Part shown: positions 52,315 to 63,334 of the stretch, one piece after another
Numbering within the stretch: position 1 is the stretch's first letter
Layout: every line of letters starts with the position of its first letter
Source: Kitasatospora purpeofusca
GTDB taxonomy: Bacteria; Actinomycetota; Actinomycetes; Streptomycetales; Streptomycetaceae
DNA: 64,000 bases
Direction of reading: 5' to 3'
Assembly: GCF_000718025.1 (NCBI RefSeq)
Contig: NZ_JODS01000002.1
Location: 372,001 to 436,000 of the forward strand
Notes under the pieces: model-generated
The model's input: the letters and a program-made list of their open reading frames with translations, nothing else
The model's database searches: none
Told to the model about the DNA's origin: nothing
Translations under genes and position numbers: made by a program

Positions 52315-53463
52315 ATGGGTCTGACGAGCCACAAGGTGCTGGCACTGACCGTTCTGATCGCCGTCGCGGCGATGGTCGGGACGGTCTGGCTGTGGCCGAG
52401 ACTGTCGAAGAAGAGCTGGAAGGCCGTCCTCGGCCGGATCGGCGCCCTGCTCGCCACCCAGCTGGCGGTGCTCGCCGCGCTCGGCCTGGTCGCCAACAAC
52501 TACTTCGCGTTCTACAGCAGCTGGGACGACCTGCTGGGCACCGGGGACAGCGGGCCGGTGGTCATCCACAACAAGGTGGACGCCTCCGGCCGGCTGCGCG
52601 TCGAGACCATCGGCCACGCCGAGGTGCAGGGCGGCGGCGCGCTCGGCCGCGACCGCGACAAGTCCGGCGAGATCCGCGAGGTCCGCATCGACGGCGCCAC
52701 CACCCGGCTCTCCACCGAGGGCTACGTCTACCTGCCGCCGCAGTACTTCCAGCCCGAGTACGAGCAGAAGCAGTTCCCGGTCCTGGTCGTCAGCACCGGC
52801 TTCCCGGGCATCGCCAAGAACCTCGTCACCCGCCTCAACTACCCGGGCGCGGCGCTGAAGCTGCTCCAGGAGGGGCGGATGCAGCCGACCGTGCTGGTGC
52901 TGGTGCGCCCCTCGCCCGCGCTGCCGCAGGACACCGAGTGCGAGGACGTCCCCAACGGCGCGCAGACCGACGCCTACTTCGCCAAGGACGTGCCCTCGGC
53001 GATCCAGGCCACCTACCGGGTCTCCGCCGACCCGAAGGCCTGGGCGTTCATGGGCAACTCCACCGGCGGCTACTGCGCGCTCAAGCTGGCGATGCGCCAC
53101 CCCGACGTCTACCCGACCGCCGTCTCGCTCTCCGGCTACTACCAGGCGGCCGACGACCCGAGCACCGGCGACCTCTACAACGGCAGCGAACAGCGCCGCA
53201 ACGAGGCCGACCTGATGTGGCGTCTCAAGAACCTGCCGCAGCCCGCGATCTCCGTGCTGCTGGCCGGCACCCGGGAGGGCGACGGCAACTACCGGCGCGA
53301 GACCGAGGCGTTCGTGGCCGCCGCGCACGCCCCGATGAAGGTCTCCTACAGCATGCTGGAGGCCGGCGGCCACAACTTCGAGACCTGGAGCAAGCTGCTC
53401 CCGTCCTCACTGGAGTGGATCTCCCAGCGTCTGACCGTCCCGGCCGCGAGCCCGTCGGCCTGA
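52315..53463 (+). CDS. Membrane-anchored esterase of the antigen 85/esterase D type
   Basis: A 382-residue protein from the ATG at 52315 with GGGAG upstream. Two hydrophobic helices (about 8-27 and 41-62) anchor it; the rest is predicted outside. The alpha/beta hydrolase domain begins GYVYLPPQYFQPEYEQKQFP, continues LNYPGAALKLLQEGRMQPTV and has the nucleophile S249 in FMGNSTGGYCALKLA. Late residues LLAGTREGDGNYRRE and the His of EAGGHNFETW complete the triad. The family includes mycolyl and S-formylglutathione esterases; here the substrate is unknown, likely envelope-associated. Confidence 0.87.
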   Translation: MGLTSHKVLALTVLIAVAAMVGTVWLWPRLSKKSWKAVLGRIGALLATQLAVLAALGLVANNYFAFYSSWDDLLGTGDSGPVVIHNKVDASGRLRVETIGHAEVQGGGALGRDRDKSGEIREVRIDGATTRLSTEGYVYLPPQYFQPEYEQKQFPVLVVSTGFPGIAKNLVTRLNYPGAALKLLQEGRMQPTVLVLVRPSPALPQDTECEDVPNGAQTDAYFAKDVPSAIQATYRVSADPKAWAFMGNSTGGYCALKLAMRHPDVYPTAVSLSGYYQAADDPSTGDLYNGSEQRRNEADLMWRLKNLPQPAISVLLAGTREGDGNYRRETEAFVAAAHAPMKVSYSMLEAGGHNFETWSKLLPSSLEWISQRLTVPAASPSA

Positions 53464-53509
53464 CCGTCCCTGCCGCCGGTCGGCCGGTCGGCCCGACCGG
53501 TACGGCCGG

Positions 53510-53557
53510 GCGTCCGTCCGGGAAGGCGTCCGTCCGGGAAGGCGTCCGTGCGGGCAG
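53510..53557. repeat. Three 16-bp tandem units
   Basis: GCGTCCGTCCGGGAAG at 53510-53525 and 53526-53541, and a third copy with two changes at 53542-53557, between the convergent esterase and MoaF-like genes, touching the latter's stop. Confidence 0.75.
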
Positions 53558-53561
53558 GCGC

Positions 53562-53891
53562 TCAGGCCACCTGCTCCAGGGTGCCGGTGTGCAGCTCGCC
53601 GACCCGGCCGCCCTCGCCCTCGTACGTCCAGAACGCGCGGACCGTCATCCGGGCCAGGTCCATCACGTGGCTCACGGTGATGCCGCTCACCTCGGTCCAG
53701 CTGACGAAGTAGAGCTGCGGGCCGACCTCGGCGACGTGCAGGGAGACGTCCTCCCACTGGCCCGCCGACTCGCCGAGGCCCTCCCAGCGCAGCCGCTTGC
53801 CGTCGGCCGAGTACGCGTTGCGGAACGCCGCGCCGTTGTCGACCCGGAACAGGAAGGTACGGCCGGCGAAGGCGGGCGGGGACGCGGTCAT
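53562..53891 (-). CDS. MoaF-like small beta-barrel protein
   Basis: A 109-residue protein from the ATG at 53891 (GGAG about 12 bases upstream). The sequence reads FAGRTFLFRVDNGAAFRNAY, RLRWEGLGESAGQWEDVSLH, VAEVGPQLYFVSWTEVSGIT and VSHVMDLARMTVRAFWTYEG, ending GELHTGTLEQV; this matches the MoaF N-terminal / lipocalin-like barrel group. A small-molecule-binding role is likely, with no catalytic residues evident. It is a single gene. Confidence 0.8.
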   Translation of the reverse strand: MTASPPAFAGRTFLFRVDNGAAFRNAYSADGKRLRWEGLGESAGQWEDVSLHVAEVGPQLYFVSWTEVSGITVSHVMDLARMTVRAFWTYEGEGGRVGELHTGTLEQVA

Positions 53892-54119
53892 GGCGGGGCG
53901 GGTCTCCTCGTCTCTGGACGTGCTGTCGTGGTGCTCGCTGCGACCCGGACGGTTCCGGACGCGGATGGATCTCCAACCTATCCGACCACCCCGCCTCCGT
54001 GGCGCACTTTCCCCGCCGGACCCGCCACCACGGCCACCGCGGCCCCCACGGCGACCCGGAACGGCCGCTCGGGAGCGCGGGGCGGCGGTGTGAGCTGCGC
54101 GACAACAGCCCCCGGAAGG

Positions 54120-54149
54120 TTGTCCGTGCGCGGACGGCCTGCCTAGCCT
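54120..54149 (+). promoter_or_regulatory. Promoter of the riboswitch-GH16 transcript
   Basis: TTGTCC (54120-54125), 18 bases, then TAGCCT (54144-54149). An inverted repeat GACAAC/GTTGTC (54101-54106, 54119-54124) overlaps the -35. The predicted start near 54156 precedes the riboswitch. Confidence 0.6.
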
Positions 54150-54204
54150 GCAGAGGCTTCCGCCGCAGCGGAGCCCCGCCGTCGGGACGCCGAGTCCCGT
54201 CCAC

Positions 54205-54370
54205 CCGCCGGCCGGCAATCGAGCACCACAGCGGACGGGAGCGGGGGACCCAGGTCAGTGCCCGGCCGCGCGCCCAGAGCGTGCGAGTCGCGGCTAGGGG
54301 TGAAGCCGCTCTCCGGACGGCCGGGCAACCTCGCGCCCGAACCCGACAGCTCACCTCGTAGGCGTCGCAG
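54205..54370 (+). ncRNA. Cyclic di-AMP riboswitch (ydaO-yuaA class)
   Basis: The leader of the GH16 gene carries the hallmarks of the class: GCGGGGGACCCAGGTC near 54240-54256, CTAGGGGTGAAGCCGCTC near 54294-54312, the GGGCAACC bulge near 54323 and CCCGAACCCGACAGCT then CACCTCGTAGGCGT near 54338-54367, just before the start at 54383. In streptomycetes this riboswitch sits in front of secreted cell-wall hydrolase genes and turns them off when cyclic di-AMP binds. The exact 5' edge is approximate. Confidence 0.88.
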
Positions 54371-54382
54371 AGGACCACTGCC

Positions 54383-55663
54383 ATGCCCACTGCCTCCCCG
54401 CAGCCTGCGCCGAACCGGCGCGCCCTCGGCCGCCACCCCGCGCCCCGCCACGCCCGTCCCTCCCACCGGGGCCGCAGCGCCGCCCTCGCCGCCACCGGGG
54501 CGCTCGCCGTCACCGGTGCCGGACTGCTCGGCCTGCCGGCCGTGACCGGCGCCCAGGCCGCCGCCCTGCCGACCGTCACCCAGGACAAGCTCGCCCCGGC
54601 CGCCATGGTCGCGGGCAAGGCGGCGACCGGCTCGCTCACCCTGCACTCCTCGTCCTGCTTCACCGCGAAGACCGTCGGCGTCGGCATCCGCGACGCGGCC
54701 GGGCACAACCTCGACTTCCCCGGGAACAAGAGCAACGTCCAGGTCTGCCCGGCCGGCCTGACGGTCACCACCGGCGCGCGCACCCTGGCCGCCGGCACCT
54801 ACACCCAGTTCGGCTTCTGGCAGGACAGCACCGGCGGCTGGCACAACCTGCCCTCCCGCGAGCTCGTCGTCTCCGCCGCCACCCCGACGCCGACCCCGAC
54901 GCCGACGCCCACCCCCACGCCGACCCCCACGCCGACCCCGACGCCGACCACCCCCACCACGGGTGCCCCGGTCGCGGGCAAGACGCTCACCTGGTCCGAC
55001 GACTTCAACAGCCTCGCCCTGGGTTCCCGCTGGACCGCCGACCGGAGCAGCTCCTACCACTACGGCGACCACAACCCGAACGACAACAAGCTCGACTGGC
55101 TGAACAAGAACAACGTCGCCGTCTCCGGCGGCGTCGCCACCTTCACCGCCCGGCCGGGCACGCACACGCTGGAGAACGGCAAGCAGGCCTGGGACACCGG
55201 CCTGCTCACCACCGAGTACTCCAGCGAGGGCTTCAAGGTGAAGACCGGGGACTACATCGAGACCCGGGTCAAGCTCCCGGCCGGCACCGGCGCCTGGCCG
55301 GCGCTGTGGACGTGGAACAGCACCAGCGGCACCCACGGGGAGATCGACTCCTTCGAGTACCACAGCGACAACCCGAACCTGCTGGAGCTGACCAACCACA
55401 TCAACCCGGGCCACCTGTACGTCACCGACGCCAAGGCGATCGCCAAGGACAGCTGGGTCACCGTCGGCACCCACTACGGCGCCACCTCGGTCGACTGGTA
55501 CATCAACGGCACCAAGGTCTTCTCCGACGGCAAGGGCGTCGGCGCCGGCTGGACGGCCTACCCGATCCTCAACCTGTCCCTGAGCGCGGGGAACTACCAC
55601 CCCGCGCCCTCGGGCACCACGCCGATCACCTTCGCGGCGGACTACGTCCGGGTCTACCGGTAG
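54383..55663 (+). CDS. Secreted GH16 glycoside hydrolase with an N-terminal beta domain
   Basis: A 426-residue precursor. A long basic N-region and hydrophobic core give a signal peptide ending near residue 60 (TGAQA-A). A beta-rich domain follows (about 62-165, LTLHSSSCFTAKTVGVGIRD, VQVCPAGLTVTTGARTLAAG), then a (TP)n linker (about 168-192) and the GH16 domain with WSDDFNSLALGSRWTADRSS and the catalytic E320-I-D322-S-F-E325 (GEIDSFE). GH16 enzymes cut beta-glucans and related polymers; the substrate here is not decidable. A c-di-AMP riboswitch links it to cell-wall/osmotic state. Confidence 0.92.
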   Translation: MPTASPQPAPNRRALGRHPAPRHARPSHRGRSAALAATGALAVTGAGLLGLPAVTGAQAAALPTVTQDKLAPAAMVAGKAATGSLTLHSSSCFTAKTVGVGIRDAAGHNLDFPGNKSNVQVCPAGLTVTTGARTLAAGTYTQFGFWQDSTGGWHNLPSRELVVSAATPTPTPTPTPTPTPTPTPTPTPTTPTTGAPVAGKTLTWSDDFNSLALGSRWTADRSSSYHYGDHNPNDNKLDWLNKNNVAVSGGVATFTARPGTHTLENGKQAWDTGLLTTEYSSEGFKVKTGDYIETRVKLPAGTGAWPALWTWNSTSGTHGEIDSFEYHSDNPNLLELTNHINPGHLYVTDAKAIAKDSWVTVGTHYGATSVDWYINGTKVFSDGKGVGAGWTAYPILNLSLSAGNYHPAPSGTTPITFAADYVRVYR

Positions 55664-55687
55664 CAGTCACCGGTCCGGGGCCGACGG

Positions 55688-56311
55688 TCAGACGATCGGC
55701 CTCGGACCGGTGGACTCGACGACCTCGATCGTGAACGGCTGCCGGTTGTTGCTCTCGATCCGGTCGTCGTCGCCGCGCACCGCGACATAACCGCCGGCCA
55801 GCGTGCCGAGGGGGACCTCGGGGGAGAGCCGGAGCGGGATCAGCGCGGTCGCGCTGCGGAACTTCGGCAGACCGGCCGGGAAGGTGCAGCGCACCCGGTG
55901 GCCGTTCTGGAACTCGTAGCAGTTCTCCGGGAAGAACGGCGGCTCGGCCGTGACCCCCTCGGGCAGGGTGATCACGACGGTGAACGGCGAGGCGGTCCGG
56001 TCCGGGCCGAGGTTGCCGACGAAGGCGTGCAGGACGGTGCTGCCGCCGGGCGCGGCCGGGTCCGGGTCGATCCGGACGACGTAGAGGTCGGAGTTCGAGG
56101 GCACGGCCGCCACCGCCGGGTCGGCGGTCGTGCCCGGGGCCGGGGCGCCGGGGTCACCGGCCCCCGGTGCCGGGGCGCCCACCCCGGGCGCGGGCGCCTT
56201 GTCGTCCGGCGGACAGACCGCCCCGGCCTGCCCGGCGGCCAGCACCGCCACCACGCACCCCGTCACCAACGACCTGCCGAGAAGCCTCCGAACGGAACCG
56301 CTGCGGGTCAT
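55688..56311 (-). CDS. Secreted protein with a DUF11/COG1361-like beta-sandwich
   Basis: A 207-residue precursor starting MTRSGSVRRLLGRSLVTGCV with signal cleavage after AGAV near 32. A Pro/Gly/Ala-rich stretch (about 36-68) leads to an Ig-like domain: SDLYVVRIDPDPAAPGGSTV, LHAFVGNLGPDRTASPFTVV, ITLPEGVTAEPPFFPENCYE and IESNNRQPFTIEVVES, the pattern of the cell-surface CARDB/DUF11 folds. Two Cys (NCYEF, RVRCTF) may pair. No enzyme motif; probably a surface or binding protein. It is convergent with the GH16 gene 24 bases away. Confidence 0.72.
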   Translation of the reverse strand: MTRSGSVRRLLGRSLVTGCVVAVLAAGQAGAVCPPDDKAPAPGVGAPAPGAGDPGAPAPGTTADPAVAAVPSNSDLYVVRIDPDPAAPGGSTVLHAFVGNLGPDRTASPFTVVITLPEGVTAEPPFFPENCYEFQNGHRVRCTFPAGLPKFRSATALIPLRLSPEVPLGTLAGGYVAVRGDDDRIESNNRQPFTIEVVESTGPRPIV

Positions 56312-56478
56312 CGCCGCTCACCCAACCCTTCGTGTCCGGCGCACCCGCGCCGTCGCGGGCCGCGTCCGGACCAGCGTCGCCGACGGGTCTCCGGGGTTGG
56401 GGCAACCCGCCCTCGGACGGGTCCAAGGGTGGCTCGAACGGGTGAACGCCCGCGCGCGTCGCCCGCACTGAATCCGCG

Positions 56479-57336
56479 TCAGGGGGCCAGGACCTGGCCC
56501 AGCCGGGCCGCGATCCCGTGCATCACGGGCACCAGCGAGGCCGCGCCGGCCTGCTCCTCCAGCGCCCTGATCCGGGCCTCCGGGCCGGAGACGGAGAGCG
56601 CCGTCGGGGTCGGCGCGCCGGGCACGGCGAGGGCGATGCAGCGCACCCCGATCTCCTGCTCCTGGTCGTCGACCACATATCCGCGCTCGCGCGCCTCGGC
56701 GAGCTGGGCCATCAGCTCCTGCGGGTCGGTGACGGTGTGCGGGGTGTGCGCGGGCAGCGGGTTGGGGCCGAGCACGGCGCGCGCCTCCTCGTCGGGCAGC
56801 TGCGCCAGCAGCGCCTTGCCGACGCCGGTGCAGTGCGGCTGCACCCGGCGGCCGACCTCGGTGAACATCCGCATCGAGCGCCGCGACTGCACCTGCCCGA
56901 CGTAGACCACCTCGCCGCCCTCCAGCACCGCGAGGTTGGCGGTCTCGCCGGTGGCCTCCATGAGTTCGGCCAGGTAGGGGCGGGCCCAGCTGCCGAGCAG
57001 TCGCCCGGCGGTCTCGCCGAGCCGGATCAGCCGCGGGCCGAGGGTGTAGCGGCGCGCGGTGTCCTGGCGGACATAGCCCTGCTGCACGAGGGTACGAACC
57101 AGGCGATGGATGGTCGGCATCGGCAGTCCGGAGGAGGTGGAGAGCTCGCTGAGCGTCGCCACGCCGCCGGAGTCGGCGAGCGCCTCCAGCAGTTGGAAGG
57201 CCCGTTCGACGGACTGCACCCCGCCGCCGGTGCGCTCCGGCGCCGTCGTGGCGGGCGCCTTCGGGGCGCCGCCCTCGCCGTTCGCGGTGCTCCCGCTGCT
57301 TTCGGTGCTCTCACTGCTCTCGGAGGTCGGGGCCAC
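56479..57336 (-). CDS. allR: IclR-family regulator, AllR-like (allantoin/glyoxylate control)
   Basis: A 285-residue protein beginning at a GTG at 57336. Winged helix: GGVQSVERAFQLLEALADSG, LSELSTSSGLPMPTIHRLVR, TLVQQGYVRQDTARRYTLGP; effector domain: WARPYLAELMEATGETANLA, SRRSMRMFTEVGRRVQPHCT, GVGKALLAQLPDEEARAVLG and YVVDDQEQEIGVRCIALAVP. This is very close to what I know of S. coelicolor AllR, which represses allantoin genes and a malate synthase gene and responds to allantoate/glyoxylate. It diverges from malate synthase here, as expected. Confidence 0.82.
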   Translation of the reverse strand: MAPTSESSESTESSGSTANGEGGAPKAPATTAPERTGGGVQSVERAFQLLEALADSGGVATLSELSTSSGLPMPTIHRLVRTLVQQGYVRQDTARRYTLGPRLIRLGETAGRLLGSWARPYLAELMEATGETANLAVLEGGEVVYVGQVQSRRSMRMFTEVGRRVQPHCTGVGKALLAQLPDEEARAVLGPNPLPAHTPHTVTDPQELMAQLAEARERGYVVDDQEQEIGVRCIALAVPGAPTPTALSVSGPEARIRALEEQAGAASLVPVMHGIAARLGQVLAP

Positions 57337-57400
57337 CGGCGTTCCCTTCGCGGTCGGAGGAGGAGTACAGTCCCAGCGATCATCTCAACAAACCGTTGAA

Positions 57401-57438
57401 ATTCTGTATCGCGGAAACTAGTCTCCACCTTACAGAAT
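57401..57438. promoter_or_regulatory. Candidate AllR-type operator at the malate synthase promoter
   Basis: TTCTGTATCGCGGAA (57402-57416) is an imperfect 15-bp inverted repeat, and ATTCTGTA (57401-57408) recurs inverted as TACAGAAT (57431-57438). It lies between the regulator and malate synthase genes, 30-67 bases before the latter. Confidence 0.6.
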
Positions 57439-57467
57439 CAAGCCCTCCACTTAGGAGTGTCCTGCTC

Positions 57468-59117
<1,650 letters not shown>

Positions 59118-59138
59118 GGTCCCGGCCCGCACCGCTCC

Positions 59139-59171
59139 TGCCCGGCCGAGGCCCACGCTACCGGCCGGGCA
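59139..59171 (+). terminator. Terminator after malate synthase
   Basis: TGCCCGGCCG (59139-59148) pairs with CGGCCGGGCA (59162-59171), 13-base loop, 22 bases after the stop. Confidence 0.65.
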
Positions 59172-59300
59172 CGCCGCCGGGTCCCCGCCGGGGCGGCGCA
59201 CTCGGCCCGCCGGGTGCGCCGTTCCGTACGAGGACACCCGGTCGGGCGACGCGCTGTCCGACGACGCACCGCCCGTCGAGGTGGGGCGACGCCCAGCCCG

Positions 59301-60311
59301 TCACCCGTTGCGGCAGGTCAGCGCGTCACCGAGGGAGCTGCGCCGGTAGAGCACCCGGCGGCCGTGCCGGGTGCGGTCCAGCAGACCGGCCGCGGTCAGC
59401 GCCCCCAGGTGACGGCTGACCGCGCCGGGCGTCACCCCCAGCCGGTGGGCGAGCTCGGTGGTGGTGGCGGGCGACGCCAGCAGGACCAGCAGCCGCGCCC
59501 GCGCCGCCCCGACCAGTCCGACCAGGGCGGCCGGCGCCCCGCCCGGCCCGGCCCGTCCGGCCAGGCCCTCCGCCATGGTCGCCCGGCCGCGCGCCGGATA
59601 GACGATCAGCGGCGGGCCGTCCTGGGTGATGTCGGTCTGCGCACCGAGCCCGGCCAGCGTCGGGATCAGCACCAGGCCCCGCCCGGCCACGTCCACCGAG
59701 GTGCCCAGCGCCTGGACCGCCGGATTGGAGTCGTTCAGCCGCAGCACCCCGGCCCGCCAGGAGATCCGGCCGTCGAGGTCCGCGAACAACCCCTCGGAAC
59801 CGCGCTCCGAGAGCATCCGGCCCCGGTGGGCGAGGTCCGCCTCCAGCACCTCCCGCGCCCGCGGCCACCAGGCGGGGGCCAGGCAGCGCGTCCAGTACGC
59901 CGACAGCGCCTCCGCCACCCGGTCCCGCAGCTCCACCGGGCGGTCGACCAGCGCGGTGAGCACCGGCGGCAGCGGACTCCCGTCGCCGGAGTAGGCGGCC
60001 AGCACATCCGTCCTGACCTCCTCCGGCGGGGTCCCGGCCAGCTCCGCGAGCTCGTCGTGGAAGTCCGGCCGGGGCACCGCGGGGCGGGGCGTCAGGAAGT
60101 CCGGCACAAAGGCGTTCGGCGTGATCAGCGCGTCCAGCAGCGCGGTGTCCAGGGTCTCCCAGCGGTCCTGCCAGCCGGCGATCCAGGGCTGCTGCTCCGG
60201 GTAGTACCACGTCCAGCGGCGGGCGCGCAGGCCCAGCACCGCCTCCTGTAGGGGGGAGTAGGCGAACCAGGTGGCGGCGAGGTCCTCGACCCCGAGGCGG
60301 AACTCGAACAT
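59301..60311 (-). CDS. ArsR-type winged-helix regulator with a DUF5937-like N-terminus
   Basis: A 336-residue protein from the ATG at 60311. Residues 1-240 form an unusual domain starting MFEFRLGVEDLAATWFAYSP and RRWTWYYPEQQPWIAGWQDR, as in the DUF5937 group; the last 90 residues are an ArsR helix-turn-helix: ARARLLVLLASPATTTELAH, RLGVTPGAVSRHLGALTAAG, LLDRTRHGRRVLYRRSSLGD. It diverges from an MFS transporter 55 bases away, with a palindrome just upstream of its own start. It likely controls both genes. There are no metal-binding Cys pairs typical of ArsR/SmtB sensors. Confidence 0.88.
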   Translation of the reverse strand: MFEFRLGVEDLAATWFAYSPLQEAVLGLRARRWTWYYPEQQPWIAGWQDRWETLDTALLDALITPNAFVPDFLTPRPAVPRPDFHDELAELAGTPPEEVRTDVLAAYSGDGSPLPPVLTALVDRPVELRDRVAEALSAYWTRCLAPAWWPRAREVLEADLAHRGRMLSERGSEGLFADLDGRISWRAGVLRLNDSNPAVQALGTSVDVAGRGLVLIPTLAGLGAQTDITQDGPPLIVYPARGRATMAEGLAGRAGPGGAPAALVGLVGAARARLLVLLASPATTTELAHRLGVTPGAVSRHLGALTAAGLLDRTRHGRRVLYRRSSLGDALTCRNG

Positions 60312-60313
60312 TG

Positions 60314-60324
60314 ACCGTAACGGT
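60314..60324. promoter_or_regulatory. ACCGT-A-ACGGT palindrome, candidate ArsR operator
   Basis: A perfect 11-bp palindrome two bases upstream of the regulator's start codon, within the 55-base divergent gap to the MFS gene. Confidence 0.6.
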
Positions 60325-60366
60325 AAAAGAATTCCGCCCGTCCGGGAACCCCGCTGTCCTTGGTGC

Positions 60367-61656
60367 ATGACTTCCTCCCCCCGCACGGGGGCGCGCCCGC
60401 GCGCCTCCGGCCGACGCCTCCTGCCCGCCGACCCGCTGCTGCGCAGACTCGTCCTGATGGCGCTGGTGAACTCCGTCGGGGACGGGCTCTTCGTCACGGT
60501 GAACGTGCTGTTCTTCACCCGCTCCATCGGTCTGACGCCCACTTCGGTGGCGCTCGGCCTCACCGTCGCCGGCGTGTGCGGGGTGTTCGCCGGGGTGCCG
60601 ATGGGGCGGCTCGCCGACCGGGTCGGGAGCAGGCAACTGCTGCTGGTGGTCGGCCCGCTGGAGGCGGCGGCGGTGCTCGGCTACGCCTTCGTGCACTCCT
60701 TGGCCGTCTTCGTGGTGCTGACCTGCGCCGCGACGGTGCTGTCGCGCGGAGGGGCGGCGGTGCGCAGCGCGCTGATCGCCCGGGCGCTGCCGGCCGAGGG
60801 GCAGGTGCGGTCGCGGGCGCTGCTGCGCTCGGTGATGAACGCGGGCCTGGTGGTCGGCTCCGGCGGTGCGGTGCTCGCGCTGCAGGCCGACAGCTACACC
60901 GGGTACGTGACCATGATGGTGCTGGACGCGCTGAGCTTCCTGGGTGTGACGGTGTTGCTGGCGGGCCTGCCGGTGTCGGCGACCACCACGGCCGGAACGG
61001 GTACCGGGGGTGCCGCCGCCGACGGATCGCGCGGTCCCCGGACGGCGCTGCGCGACCGCCGGTACCTGCTGGTCACGGCGCTGCACGCGGTACTGGAGCT
61101 CCAACTCGCGGTGCTGATGGTGGGGTTGCCGCTGTGGATCGTGCTCGGCACCGGGGCCCCGGCGGCGATGGTCGCGGCCGTCAATGTGGTCAACTGCCTG
61201 CTGGTGGTGGTGTTCCAGGTGCGGGCGAGCCGGGGGGTCACCGATGTGCCGTCGGCGGCGCGGGCCTGCGCGCGCGGGGCGCTGCTGCTGGCGGGCGGGT
61301 GCCTGGTCTACGCGGCGGCGCAGTACGGCCCGGCCTGGGCGGCGGCCGGCGCGCTGCTGGTGGGGGCGCTGGTGCACACCCTGGGGGAGCTGCTGACCTC
61401 GGCGGGCGGCTGGACGCTCAGCCTGGACCTGGCGGACCCGCGCTCGCACGGCGAGTACCAGGGGGTGTTCATGAGCGGGCAGGCGGCCGCGCATGTGATC
61501 GGGCCGCTGGTGGTCACGCTGACGGCGGTGGACCACGGGGCGGTCGGCTGGGTGGTGCTGGCGGGGGTGTTCGCGCTCGCCGGACCGGCGCTGACGGCGG
61601 CCGCGCGGGGACCGGCCCCGGGCGCGGTGCAGGCCGCCGTCGTCCGCCCGGGCTGA
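60367..61656 (+). CDS. MFS exporter
   Basis: A 429-residue membrane protein with about twelve hydrophobic segments, starting at the ATG at 60367. The conserved loop between helices 2 and 3 reads GVPMGRLADRVGSRQL (MFS motif A), and helix 4 region RGGAAVRSALIARALP follows. A Gly/Ala/Thr-rich loop with charges (about 205-225) separates the halves. Pairing with an ArsR-type regulator suggests inducible export of a small toxic compound; substrate not known. The start has no obvious ribosome site, so translation may be leaderless or coupled to the divergent promoter. Confidence 0.88.
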   Translation: MTSSPRTGARPRASGRRLLPADPLLRRLVLMALVNSVGDGLFVTVNVLFFTRSIGLTPTSVALGLTVAGVCGVFAGVPMGRLADRVGSRQLLLVVGPLEAAAVLGYAFVHSLAVFVVLTCAATVLSRGGAAVRSALIARALPAEGQVRSRALLRSVMNAGLVVGSGGAVLALQADSYTGYVTMMVLDALSFLGVTVLLAGLPVSATTTAGTGTGGAAADGSRGPRTALRDRRYLLVTALHAVLELQLAVLMVGLPLWIVLGTGAPAAMVAAVNVVNCLLVVVFQVRASRGVTDVPSAARACARGALLLAGGCLVYAAAQYGPAWAAAGALLVGALVHTLGELLTSAGGWTLSLDLADPRSHGEYQGVFMSGQAAAHVIGPLVVTLTAVDHGAVGWVVLAGVFALAGPALTAAARGPAPGAVQAAVVRPG

Positions 61657-61729
61657 GTCCGGTCCGGTCTGTCGCGCACCGGTGCGGGCGCCCCACGGGG
61701 GTGGGAGCCGGCTCCGGTGCGGCGGCACG

Positions 61730-61768
61730 CCGCGGCCCCGGACCCTCGCCGTGGGTCCGGGGCCGCGG
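61730..61768. terminator. Perfect 16-bp bidirectional terminator
   Basis: CCGCGGCCCCGGACCC (61730-61745) pairs with GGGTCCGGGGCCGCGG (61753-61768), 7-base loop, between the convergent MFS and deaminase genes. Confidence 0.8.
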
Positions 61769-61893
61769 TCCGTCGGCCGGGCGGGCCGGACCGGGAGAGC
61801 CCGGGTCCGACCGGCCGACGGAGTCCGGGTGACGCACCGTCCCTGGGGCGGCCCGGAGTTCGGGTGGAGCGGAGGAATTGAGAGGACGGATCG

Positions 61894-63279
<1,386 letters not shown>

Positions 63280-63334
63280 GGTGACTCCAAGGGGGAGGGC
63301 CGGGCGGGCACGGGGCGCATGCCCGCCCGGTGGG

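Noticed and set aside
54095..54120. GGCTGTTGTCGC on the minus strand, like the Cys leader core
   Set aside because: The frame does not stop near the motif, has no start with a ribosome site and reads on into low-complexity sequence; it also lies within the GH16 promoter region in the opposite direction.
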